64,000 bases of DNA from Weissella confusa (lineage in GTDB: Bacteria; Bacillota; Bacilli; Lactobacillales; Lactobacillaceae). The DNA lies in the NCBI RefSeq assembly GCF_004766315.1, contig NZ_PVSN01000003.1, positions 1-64,000 of the forward strand, in the 5' to 3' direction. Of the stretch, positions 33,551 to 42,072 are shown piece after piece; position 1 is the stretch's first letter, and every line of letters starts with the position of its first letter. The notes below the pieces were generated by a model. That model saw only the letters and a program-made list of their open reading frames with translations, ran no database searches and was not told where the DNA came from. The translations under genes were made by a program, and so were the position numbers.

Positions 33551-36043
33551 ATGACATTTTCGATTGAAGTCCGGGGTACAAAAACTAATAATCTGAAAAA
33601 TATTGATGTGGATATTCCGCTTGGACAAATGACTGGAATTACTGGGCGCAGTGGTTCTGGAAAGAGTTCGCTGGCGATGGGGACGCTATACGGTGAGGGG
33701 ATGCGTCGCTATTTGAATGCGTTGTCGACCTATACGCGACGCCGAATTACACAGGCGAATCGCGCTGACGTGACAAGTATTCATCATTTGCCATCAGCTT
33801 TGGCACTGCGGCAACGTCCACAGGTGCCAGACGTACGTTCAACGGTTGGGACGATGACTGAGAGTTTAAACGTGTTACGCTTGATGTTTTCTCGTTTAGG
33901 GTCGATGGTGTGTCCAAATGGGCATCGCATTGGGCCAACCTTGGCCGTTGCAATGGATGTTGATATGACGGGGATGGATTGCCCGATTTGTGGTGTGCAT
34001 TTCATGCCATATGGCGCCGAAGATTTCGCTTTTAACTCGGCTGGAGCGTGCCCAACTTGCCAAGGAACGGGTGAGGTGCAAACCATTAATCCAGCGTTAC
34101 TGATTAATGAAAAGTTAACCATTCGCGATGGGGCGGTGAATTCATGGCGTACACCTGGTCGCACGTTTATGCCATTGGTGGCTGAATCAGCGGGCATTAA
34201 TATTGATATCCCGTATGAAGATTTCCCAGATGACCAAAAGGATTTGGTTTTGCATGGTGACCGTGATGAATATGAAATTAATATTCCAAGTAAGAGCGGT
34301 AAAGTCTTTCACATGGATCATGCGGTGTTTGAAAATGCGACGAACGCCATTGAGGACAGCATGAAAATCAGTAAAAATGAGCGCACTATCAAACGTTTGA
34401 ATCAGTTTTACACTTTCCAAACTAGCCCAACGTGTCATGGGTCGCATTTTAACCCGAAGTTGCTAACGCAGTTACTACGAGACAAGAACATCGCGGAGCT
34501 GTCAGAGTACACCATCGAAGAACTGACGGTATTTATTGCCGAATTGCCTGCGACATTGCCCGACGAGATGCAAAAGATGGGAAAAAAGCTTGTTGATGAG
34601 TTTTTGGAACTATTAGATGCACCAATTAAGCTTGGTTTGGATTATCTTACGTTGGCCCGTGCCGGAAGTACACTTTCGACGGGTGAGCTACAGCGTATTC
34701 AACTTGGACGTACGATTCGCAATGAAACGACTGGTGTATTGTATGTGCTAGACGAGCCGACGGTTGGATTGCACCCAGCCAACGTCGCAGGTCTATTAAC
34801 GATTTTCAAAACGCTCTTAGAACAAGGTAATACGTTGGTCGTGGTTGATCACGATATGAGCGTCATCGGGGCAAGTGACCATATTATTGAAATTGGCCCT
34901 GGTTCGGGTGATTACGGTGGGACGGTGACGTTTACCGGAAGTGCGCGTGAGGCAAAGGCATCTAACGCATTGGTAGCCCCTTATCTAAACGGGACGGCTG
35001 ACATTCAGACCAGAACATTGGCGCCACGGGAGTCACTGTTTGATGATGGTAGCATCGACATCGCGGTGACTGCCAAGAATAATTTGCATGACGTTAGGAC
35101 ACAGATCCCTAAGAACCGATTGACGAGTGTCACGGGGATGAGTGGTGCCGGTAAGACAACGTTGATTCTCGATTTGTTGGTGCCAGGTATTCTAGCGCAA
35201 AACGAACAACAGCCACTACCTGATGGTGTAGCGTCACTCGATGCGGCAGGTGTTGCAAATGTGGTGATGGTTGATTCAGTGCCGGTTGGTAAGAATGCAC
35301 GCTCAACGGTTGCGACGTACACTAACATTTTGGATAATTTGCGCAAGTTGTTTGCTAGCTTGCCGGATGCTAAAGAACATGGCTTCACTGCGAGTGATTT
35401 CTCATACAATGCAGCTGGTGCATGTCCAACTTGTGGGGGTGTCGGGCACATTACGCTCGATGTGCAATATCTACCAGACGTGATACAAGTCTGCCCAACC
35501 TGCCAAGGCTCACGTTATCGTGCTGAGGTACTGGATGTAAAATGGCATGATCGATCAATCGCAGATTTGTTGGCGTTGTCTGTCACGGATGCACTTGAAG
35601 TGTTCAAGGATGAAAAGAAGATTCTAAAGACGCTCGAAACGTTGCAAGAATTGGGCTTGGATTATCTGATTTTGGGTGAAAGTACGCCTGAATTATCAGG
35701 TGGTGAGGCACAACGCCTAAAGTTGGTGTCACAAATTCACCAAAAGCAGGGTGCTAGCTTGTTTATCTTTGACGAACCGTCAGTTGGATTGCACCCGCTG
35801 GACATCGAGAACTTGCTTCACGTGTTTGATTTGTTGCTGAAGCAAGGGGCAACAATCATTACCATCGAACACGATTTGGAAGTGATGGCTAACTCAGATT
35901 GGTTAATTGATTTGGGACCAGGTGGTGGTACGCACGGTGGCCAAATTGTTGGTACTGGAACACCAGCTGAACTGGCTGCGATACCAGAAAGCGTCACAGG
36001 TCAGTATTTAAAGGATTATTTGGCGCAATATCAACACGCATAA
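33551..36043 (+). CDS. UvrA paralogue (short, UvrA2/drug-resistance type)
   Basis: This 830-residue ABC ATPase has two UvrA-type cassettes: Walker A GRSGSGKSS and GMSGAGKTT, signatures LSTGELQRIQLG and LSGGEAQRLKLV, and Walker B LYVLDEPTVGLHP and FIFDEPSVGLHP. Zinc-finger pairs (CPICG, CPTCQ, CPTCGG, CPTCQ) are present. It is about 110 residues shorter than housekeeping UvrA (about 940), mainly in the UvrB-binding insertion, so it probably does not act in canonical repair. Such paralogues are linked to resistance to DNA-binding drugs. It is monocistronic, with GGGGTGG upstream. Confidence 0.9.
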   Translation: MTFSIEVRGTKTNNLKNIDVDIPLGQMTGITGRSGSGKSSLAMGTLYGEGMRRYLNALSTYTRRRITQANRADVTSIHHLPSALALRQRPQVPDVRSTVGTMTESLNVLRLMFSRLGSMVCPNGHRIGPTLAVAMDVDMTGMDCPICGVHFMPYGAEDFAFNSAGACPTCQGTGEVQTINPALLINEKLTIRDGAVNSWRTPGRTFMPLVAESAGINIDIPYEDFPDDQKDLVLHGDRDEYEINIPSKSGKVFHMDHAVFENATNAIEDSMKISKNERTIKRLNQFYTFQTSPTCHGSHFNPKLLTQLLRDKNIAELSEYTIEELTVFIAELPATLPDEMQKMGKKLVDEFLELLDAPIKLGLDYLTLARAGSTLSTGELQRIQLGRTIRNETTGVLYVLDEPTVGLHPANVAGLLTIFKTLLEQGNTLVVVDHDMSVIGASDHIIEIGPGSGDYGGTVTFTGSAREAKASNALVAPYLNGTADIQTRTLAPRESLFDDGSIDIAVTAKNNLHDVRTQIPKNRLTSVTGMSGAGKTTLILDLLVPGILAQNEQQPLPDGVASLDAAGVANVVMVDSVPVGKNARSTVATYTNILDNLRKLFASLPDAKEHGFTASDFSYNAAGACPTCGGVGHITLDVQYLPDVIQVCPTCQGSRYRAEVLDVKWHDRSIADLLALSVTDALEVFKDEKKILKTLETLQELGLDYLILGESTPELSGGEAQRLKLVSQIHQKQGASLFIFDEPSVGLHPLDIENLLHVFDLLLKQGATIITIEHDLEVMANSDWLIDLGPGGGTHGGQIVGTGTPAELAAIPESVTGQYLKDYLAQYQHA

Positions 36044-36050
36044 TACTGTG

Positions 36051-36080
36051 GTCGTTAGTTTGGGACTGACGACCTTTTTT
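36051..36080 (+). terminator. Rho-independent terminator
   Basis: GGTCGTTAG and CTGACGACC (with a wobble) form the stem, followed by T6. Confidence 0.75.
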
Positions 36081-36156
36081 GATAATCATCAAAATAAATT
36101 AACAAGTTATTGATAAGCTACAATCTGATATATTAGTCGTAAATAGGAGGTGCAAG

Positions 36157-37887
36157 ATGCGTTCATGGCGATCGCTTGTGTTGCCTGGTGGCGTGCTGTT
36201 ACTGGCATCAGTTGTGCTGGTTTTACCGCAGCTGATATCGAATATGCCGATTATTGGCATCGATGCGCTTTTCCACTTTAATCGGGTCTATGATATTGCG
36301 GAACAAATTAAACACGGGCAGTTTAACTACTTCATGTCAGAATATGGCTATCAACATTCCGGACGAATTGTCACGCCGTTATATGGACCGTGGCTATCGT
36401 ATTTACTGGGGTTTGTCCTCATGCTAATACCAAACTGGTTTTGGTTTGAAATTGTAACTGACATTGCTATCTTGCTAGTTGCTGGTGTGGGGATTTATCG
36501 ACTAGGCCGTTATTTGAAATCTAGTCGATATGCCAGTTTAGTGAGTGCGGTTATCTATATGGCGTTACCGTTAACGACAACTTGGCAAACGAGCCAATCA
36601 TTTACTGGCATCGGCGCTGCGCTACTGCCGTATGTGGTGTATTACGGCATTGCAATGGCTAAACAGCCGACAACTTTTTCTTGGGTTGGTCTGGCGATAT
36701 CGTTGGCGGTACTGACGCAAGCCCATTTATTCACGGCATTATTAGGTGTCTTGGTATTAGGCATTTTATTTGTGGTGACGGTGATTGGTAAAAACAAGGC
36801 AACGATTATTGCTTTGATACAACGGTTGCTAAAAGCGGTTGTCTTATACGGGTTGCTAGTCGCTAATGTTTTAGTTGGTATGGCCGACGTGATGGGAAGC
36901 AATCAGATTCTAACGCCATATACGCCGCTTAATATTAGCCGTGAGGGAATGCGGATCACATTGTCGCAATCACCAACGCTCCGGAATTATAGTTGGCTTG
37001 GCGTTATAGCGGTGATTGTCTTGATCGTTGCCGTGTTAGTTTATCGGAAGCTGGCCCGTGAATACCGCTTCTTATTTTGGCTGGCAGTTGTCTTTTTCAG
37101 TCTGTCATTAACGGTATTCCCGTGGGATGCGATTCAGCAAATTGAACCAACCATTGTTGATACGATGCAATTTCCATTACGGTTGTCAGTGGTCAGCAAC
37201 ATTGCTTTGGTGTTGTTGTTGCCACGAATCCTGATGATGCCGGATGTGAAAAGACAGCTAAATCGTCGGTTGCGATTGGTGATTGTTATGATAGCCGTCG
37301 TGGTGCCGGTGGCGATTTCGACAAGTATTTTGGCGAAGAGTACTCATCGCTTGCATACGGATGAGCTGGTCCACGTCACGAAGCACATGGTATTTAACGA
37401 TAAAAAATCTAAAGCTGAAATTGCACGGGATTGGCGCTACGGTGATGTACAGGTTGCACTAGCAGATGTACAAAAAGCGACCCCTGATTATTTGGTGAAT
37501 AATGGCTTGCAACCAGGTGATAACAGTTATGACATGTATATGCGCGAGGTTATTCAGAACCCACTAAAAGCGCAGGTGACACAAGGTAATAATGCACTCA
37601 CGTATCGTTGGCATAGTGGAAATGAACAGCAGACAACAGTGCCAGTTGCTGTCTATGCGCATTCAAAGGTGATGTTGAACGGCCAGCAGGTGACGAACCC
37701 GCAAACGACACGTATTGGGACGTTACAGGTTCGACCACGGGTTGGTCAGAATAACGTGACGATTTCGTATGACGTGTCACCAGTTATTAAAATAATCGTT
37801 TTAGGCAACGCTGTACTTTGGGCGGGCCTCGTCATTTTCATGACTGGTAAAACAATTTGGCGTAACGGCTATCAGATTAAGGTCTGA
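36157..37887 (+). CDS. GT-C-like membrane protein (PTPS_related/YfhO-like)
   Basis: This 576-residue protein has about ten membrane segments over residues 8-400 and an extracytoplasmic C-terminal domain (about 405-550), with a final membrane segment. After the first segment comes GIDALFHFNRVYDIAEQI, a D-x-x-H layout typical of polytopic GT-C glycosyltransferase-like proteins. These include YfhO and the '6-pyruvoyl-tetrahydropterin synthase-related' membrane domain. A role in wall or lipid glycosylation is possible. A GGAGG site precedes ATG 36157. Its 3' end forms half of a terminator hairpin. Confidence 0.7.
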   Translation: MRSWRSLVLPGGVLLLASVVLVLPQLISNMPIIGIDALFHFNRVYDIAEQIKHGQFNYFMSEYGYQHSGRIVTPLYGPWLSYLLGFVLMLIPNWFWFEIVTDIAILLVAGVGIYRLGRYLKSSRYASLVSAVIYMALPLTTTWQTSQSFTGIGAALLPYVVYYGIAMAKQPTTFSWVGLAISLAVLTQAHLFTALLGVLVLGILFVVTVIGKNKATIIALIQRLLKAVVLYGLLVANVLVGMADVMGSNQILTPYTPLNISREGMRITLSQSPTLRNYSWLGVIAVIVLIVAVLVYRKLAREYRFLFWLAVVFFSLSLTVFPWDAIQQIEPTIVDTMQFPLRLSVVSNIALVLLLPRILMMPDVKRQLNRRLRLVIVMIAVVVPVAISTSILAKSTHRLHTDELVHVTKHMVFNDKKSKAEIARDWRYGDVQVALADVQKATPDYLVNNGLQPGDNSYDMYMREVIQNPLKAQVTQGNNALTYRWHSGNEQQTTVPVAVYAHSKVMLNGQQVTNPQTTRIGTLQVRPRVGQNNVTISYDVSPVIKIIVLGNAVLWAGLVIFMTGKTIWRNGYQIKV

Positions 37888-37898
37888 TGGCCGTTTTT
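37865..37898 (+). terminator. Terminator overlapping the 3' end of the GT-C-like gene
   Basis: ACGGCTATCAGA and TCTGATGGCCGT form a stem that includes the stop codon, followed by T5. Confidence 0.75.
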
Positions 37899-37952
37899 CG
37901 CGTGGTATACTTAGTGATAAGTTTCTATTTTTAACGTAAGGGAAGTGTTTGT

Positions 37953-38835
37953 GTGAGTAAGCAGTGGTATGTGGGGATGGCTGCTGGTGGTGCCTTGTTC
38001 TGGGGTATCAATGGTATCTTGTCGAATATGTTATTCGATCGGATTGCGATTTCCCCAGATTGGTTAACGACCGCTCGTTTGTTAATCTCAGGTGTCGCGT
38101 TGCTGTTGTATTCGTTGATTCGCCGGCAAAATATTTTTTGCGATTTGGCGTCAACCGAAGAACGCCGTCTTGTTAGTATCGTTTGGGTTGGTTGGGGTGT
38201 ATTTTGCCCAGTCTAATTTTGTGCGAACGTTGTACTACGGTAACGCAGCGGTTGCGACGGTGTTGCAGTATATGGCGCCAGCTTTGATTGTTATTTTTTT
38301 GGCGCTATTTCGTCGCAGGTGGCCACAACGACAAGAATTAATCGCAGTAATTCTGTCATTAGTGGGGATTGTGTTGTTGGTAACCAATGGTAATCTGGCG
38401 CAATTGCAAATCTCTGAGAAGACATTATTCTTTGGAATTTTGTCAGCGTTGGGATTGGTCGCCTACACGTTGATACCGGGATCTTTGTTGGCTGAAAACG
38501 ATGCTATCGTTGTTGTTGGTTGGGGGATGTTTATGGGTGGTTTGGCCGCTAATTTTGTGGCGCCCCTTTATCACCCGGCTTATCATTTTGATATGCTCGA
38601 CTTGATATTGCTGTTCTTTATTGTGGTGTTTGGGTCGATTGTTGCGTTTGTCTGGTATATTGCGAGTTTGCGTAAGGTGGCCCCAGAAACAGTGGGGATG
38701 CTTGGCATGTTAGAGCCATTAAGTGCGACTGTCTTATCAGCGCTCGTGTTGGGAGTGTCATTCCATGCCTTCCAAGTAGTTGGGATTGTCATGACACTCG
38801 GTGCGATTTTGATTATGAATGTCGCTAAGAAGTGA
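37953..38835 (+). pseudogene. EamA/DMT-family transporter, frameshifted
   Basis: GTG 37953 opens MSKQWYVGMAAGGALFWGINGILSNMLFD, a DMT-type start. Near 38165-38180 (CGCCGTCTTGTTAG) the frame breaks. The downstream frame carries on with LVSFGLVGVYFAQSNFVRTLYYGNAAVATVLQYMAPALIV and the C-terminal EamA repeat (MLGMLEPLSATVLSALVLG) to 38835. The combined length of about 294 residues and ten segments is normal. A one-base change explains it. Substrate unknown. Confidence 0.85.
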
Positions 38836-38836
38836 C

Positions 38837-38876
38837 GAAATGCTTGTGGAGTTAATGCTCTGCAAGCGTTTTTTTG
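38837..38876 (+). terminator. Rho-independent terminator
   Basis: AATGCTTGTGGAG…CTCTGCAAGCGTT, imperfect stem with a T7 tract. Confidence 0.7.
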
Positions 38877-38987
38877 TCTGTACAGCAATGTTTCTTCATG
38901 TTTTTAGAATACAAATCGAGTAGACTGAAGGGTAACAAGTGACGTTTTTAAAATGACAGTGACGTAATTAGTAGTGGGGGTAATGAA

Positions 38988-40118
38988 ATGACTGTTTTAA
39001 CATTTACAACAAGTAATCTTCAGGGGCGTTTGCCGGAAGCCCGAGAGATGGACGTACCATATAGTGATGCGCTTTTTAACAATAATCCGGCTGAGTACCA
39101 ACATGATTTGGCGCGAGTTAGTGCTGTGATGGATGGGTCAACGTACACGCGTGATAGCCAAGTGGCCGGACCAGGTTATACAACTGAAAATTTGCGTGCC
39201 TTGGGCTTTAAGACAGAGTCACACGGCTATCATGTGCTTGATGATCCGAATAATGTCGCTTTCACGCTAGGTTATAAGCGTGTTGGCGCCAATAATTTGT
39301 TTGCGGTGATTATCCGTGGGACGCCACAAAACGCGGAATGGTCGGGCGATTTCATGATTGGTGACGAAGATGCACCAGGAATGGATAACATGATTTATAT
39401 CGGCCAAAAGATTGCAGCGCAGTTGCATGATTATGTGATGCAATTCGACAACGTTGGTCAGGAAAATATCTTCTGGGTAACCGGGCATTCTCGTGGCGGT
39501 AGTGCGACAGAAGTGCTGGGAAAGTTGTTGATCGATGCTGGGGAGGAACACGTTTTTGCCTATGCATTTGCGCCAACGACAACGTACAAGACGGTTGCTA
39601 ACGTTGATTATGCGGTGAAGTATGATGCAGTGCATGCCATTATCAATCCGCTAGATGTTGCCCCAACATTTCCATTGGTCCAGTGGGGCTTCACACACAT
39701 TGGTCAGCAACATATGCTGCCAGTATCAGCATTGTCTGAAGTTGCCAAGGAATATGAGCGCATTAATGGGGTGCCATTTAAGGGCGATGCCCAGCAAGAT
39801 GCGGACATGTTGGAACGTGGTTTGCAACTATACTATGCGTTGGCATCAAGTGTGCATGACTTTTACCATGCGACGACACCTTGGTGGGACGGACAAACGA
39901 TGACGCCATATCAATGGGTGCAGGATATGATGATGGCACCACAAGGGCTGGAAATCCCTGAGCGAACGGCGAATGTGATGGCATATGCAAAGACACATCC
40001 GGTGTATGCAAAGTTGTTCGAGCATATGGCGAATGGTGGCATGGCATCATATGAGCACACGATCACCACATATATCAGTTTCATGGCTGTCTTACCAGAT
40101 GATTGGGTTAAGTCATGA
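38988..40118 (+). CDS. Mbeg1-like/lipase-3-type alpha/beta hydrolase
   Basis: This is a 376-residue soluble protein. The nucleophile elbow FWVTGHSRGGSATEVLGK (GHSRGG) is followed by FAYAFAPTTTY, as in Mbeg1-like (DUF2974) and class-3-lipase-like hydrolases. A candidate Asp lies in IINPLDVAPTFP. The natural substrate is unknown. Its stop overlaps the start of the DedA-like gene by four bases, so the two are translationally coupled. Confidence 0.8.
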   Translation: MTVLTFTTSNLQGRLPEAREMDVPYSDALFNNNPAEYQHDLARVSAVMDGSTYTRDSQVAGPGYTTENLRALGFKTESHGYHVLDDPNNVAFTLGYKRVGANNLFAVIIRGTPQNAEWSGDFMIGDEDAPGMDNMIYIGQKIAAQLHDYVMQFDNVGQENIFWVTGHSRGGSATEVLGKLLIDAGEEHVFAYAFAPTTTYKTVANVDYAVKYDAVHAIINPLDVAPTFPLVQWGFTHIGQQHMLPVSALSEVAKEYERINGVPFKGDAQQDADMLERGLQLYYALASSVHDFYHATTPWWDGQTMTPYQWVQDMMMAPQGLEIPERTANVMAYAKTHPVYAKLFEHMANGGMASYEHTITTYISFMAVLPDDWVKS

Positions 40119-40735
40119 TTGAATTAGCAGATGTTATTTCGGTTATCCAAAATCCGATTGTTTTTATCCGACCGATAATGGACAATCCGTGGCTGGTGTA
40201 TCCAGTACTTTGGGCGATTGTGGCACTAGAAAGTTATTTCGTTCTCTTCGCGTGGATGCCGGCGGAAACAACTATGTTTCTGGCCGGTAGTTTAGCGGCC
40301 CATCCAGATATCCCAATCGAGCTGTGGTTGCTATGGATTGACTATTTGCCAATGGTGTATCTTGGCTGGCAGGCGAAGTATAAGCGTGGTCGCAAGCACA
40401 AAATTAAGAATGCCCGCATGGACGATACAGTCGCGTTCTTTAACAGTCATGCATCCCTAGCGATGCTATTTGGCCGGTATATTCCAGTGCTGGGTATTTT
40501 TATTCCAATTATCGCCGGTGAAAGTCAGTGTGCAGCTGACCGTTTTAAAAACCAGAATATGGCGGGGACTTTAATTTGGGTGCTTGGATCAACCGTAATT
40601 GGCTTCTTTTTGGGATCGGTGCCGTTTTTCCAACAACATTTTTCAATCTTGATTGTCGGTATCATTATTGTGCCGGCTGGCCTTTACTACCTCGTTAACT
40701 TTGTGAATAGCTTTTTCCAGCATATGCGTGGATAA
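40115..40735 (+). CDS. DedA-family membrane protein
   Basis: This is a 206-residue membrane protein. ESYFVLFAWMPAETTMFLAGSLAA corresponds to the DedA 'E…PLPGE…LAG' stretch and MLFGRYIPVLGIFIPIIAGES to the 'R(F/Y)IPG-R…AG' stretch. The glycine-rich GD…Y-GR segment in between is replaced by a basic loop (YKRGRKHKIKNARM). DedA proteins act in lipid-carrier recycling and membrane homeostasis. It is coupled by ATGA overlap to the hydrolase. Confidence 0.8.
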   Translation: MIELADVISVIQNPIVFIRPIMDNPWLVYPVLWAIVALESYFVLFAWMPAETTMFLAGSLAAHPDIPIELWLLWIDYLPMVYLGWQAKYKRGRKHKIKNARMDDTVAFFNSHASLAMLFGRYIPVLGIFIPIIAGESQCAADRFKNQNMAGTLIWVLGSTVIGFFLGSVPFFQQHFSILIVGIIIVPAGLYYLVNFVNSFFQHMRG

Positions 40736-40792
40736 CGTGTTGCATTATCTCCTTAACGTGGAATAATGGGTGGTGAAAAGAGGGCGAATCAT

Positions 40793-41284
40793 ATGGCAGA
40801 GAAAAATTACATCGCACGTATGCGCGAAAAAGTTGGTCATGAAGGCATGATTTTTAACACGGTATTCGGTGTGTTATGGCAGGCGGATCGTTCAGCAATC
40901 TTATTAGAGAAACGTTCTGATATTCAAAAAGGCTGGGGCTTTCCAGGTGGCTATATTGAATACGGTGAAACGCCACAGGAAGCGATTGTACGCGAATTCA
41001 AAGAAGAAACGGGGCTTGATGTGCGTGTGAAGCGTTTGCTCGGTGTATCGTCTGAAATCGTCACTGAGAACCGCTGGGGTGATGCGCAAGAAACGATTGC
41101 AATGGGTTTTGAAGTTGAAGCGGTTGGTGGCAAGCTGCGTGAAGATGGTGAGGAAACATTGGTTGTTTCATACGTACCGGTGAGCCCTGAACCCGAGATG
41201 TTTGTGCCCCAGGCGCAAAAGACAGTTCACCAAGTAATTAATGATAATGAAGCTTCCGAGGTTGTTTGGCTACGTGAAGATTAA
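40793..41284 (+). CDS. NUDIX hydrolase
   Basis: This 163-residue cytosolic protein has a complete Nudix box GGYIEYGETPQEAIVREF-KEETG (G-x5-E-x7-REF-x-EE-x-G) at about residues 46-68, preceded by KGWGFPGG. It would hydrolyse nucleoside diphosphate-linked compounds; the specificity is unclear. ATG 40793 follows AGAGGG; an upstream ATG at 40766 is in frame but poorly supported. A terminator follows. Confidence 0.88.
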   Translation: MAEKNYIARMREKVGHEGMIFNTVFGVLWQADRSAILLEKRSDIQKGWGFPGGYIEYGETPQEAIVREFKEETGLDVRVKRLLGVSSEIVTENRWGDAQETIAMGFEVEAVGGKLREDGEETLVVSYVPVSPEPEMFVPQAQKTVHQVINDNEASEVVWLRED

Positions 41285-41286
41285 GC

Positions 41287-41319
41287 GAAGGTCGCACTCA
41301 AATGGGTGCGACCTTTTTA
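41287..41319 (+). terminator. Rho-independent terminator
   Basis: AAGGTCGCACTC and GGGTGCGACCTT form the stem, followed by TTTT. Confidence 0.85.
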
Positions 41320-41330
41320 ATGTCAAAATT

Positions 41331-41423
41331 AATTAATTAGTTAGTTTGTGTTGACTTAACCTAACTAACGGTTTATACTTCTTTTTCGTTAGGTTGGTTG
41401 TTGTAAACCTAACTAATTAACTA
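41331..41423 (+). promoter_or_regulatory. Promoter and operators of the MarR-ABC exporter unit
   Basis: TTGACT (41351-41356) and TATACT (41374-41379) with a 17-base spacer. AATTAATTAGTTAG before it, CCTAACTAAC within the spacer, GTTAGGTTGG and AACCTAACTAATTAAC after it are repeats of one motif (TTAGGTT/AACCTAA with AATTA extensions) in both orientations. They are the likely MarR autoregulatory operators. Confidence 0.7.
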
Positions 41424-41446
41424 ATGACATTTGAGGTAAAAATAAA

Positions 41447-42040
41447 ATGTCAGATGAAACACAAGATTTGATGGAATCGTTCAGCCGTTTGATGCACTCG
41501 CGCTTCTTTATGGCAGCGATGTCAATGAACATGCGTACTAAGCGCGGTAGTGATAAGGAATTGGGTCGTGGTCGTTTGCGCTTGTTGGCTTTGTTGAACA
41601 AGGAAGATGGCTTAACGAATGCGGAGATCGCAGAAAAGTTGGATATTCGTCCTAGCTCAGTGAGCGCGCAAGTGACGAGCTTGGTGGAGACGGGGATGAT
41701 TGAACGTCGTGCTTCTGAGAATGATGGCCGTGTTTCACTTATTTTCATTACAGATGCCGGTAAGGAGACGCTGGCTGGTTTGCATAACGGTAATGACGAA
41801 ATGAGTGAACGTGCTTTATCAGTGCTAACTCAAGCCGAGCAGGCACAGTTGAAGGACATGTTGCGTCGCATCGCAGCCAATACTGAGGACATTGAAATGG
41901 ATCCTGAGATGCTCCGCGATGCGTTTGGACCATTCGCTGAGCGTTTCCAAAACATGGATTTCACTGACCGCCGTGAAATGCGCAAGGAGATGCACAAGAT
42001 GCACCACGACTTGCACAAGGGCTTCAAGGGTTGGTTCTAA
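41447..42040 (+). CDS. MarR-family transcriptional regulator
   Basis: This 197-residue protein has a winged helix at about 45-110 (LTNAEIAEKLDIRPSSVSAQVTSLVETGMIERRASENDGR) and a long C-terminal helical, Met/His/Lys-rich tail (MRKEMHKMHHDLHKG) that could bind metal. Repeated TTAGGTT motifs surround its promoter. It is followed 32 bases later by an ABC exporter gene in the same operon, a common resistance arrangement. Confidence 0.88.
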   Translation: MSDETQDLMESFSRLMHSRFFMAAMSMNMRTKRGSDKELGRGRLRLLALLNKEDGLTNAEIAEKLDIRPSSVSAQVTSLVETGMIERRASENDGRVSLIFITDAGKETLAGLHNGNDEMSERALSVLTQAEQAQLKDMLRRIAANTEDIEMDPEMLRDAFGPFAERFQNMDFTDRREMRKEMHKMHHDLHKGFKGWF

Positions 42041-42072
42041 CCGATAAGAGATAAGAGATAAGAGGCAGAGAG

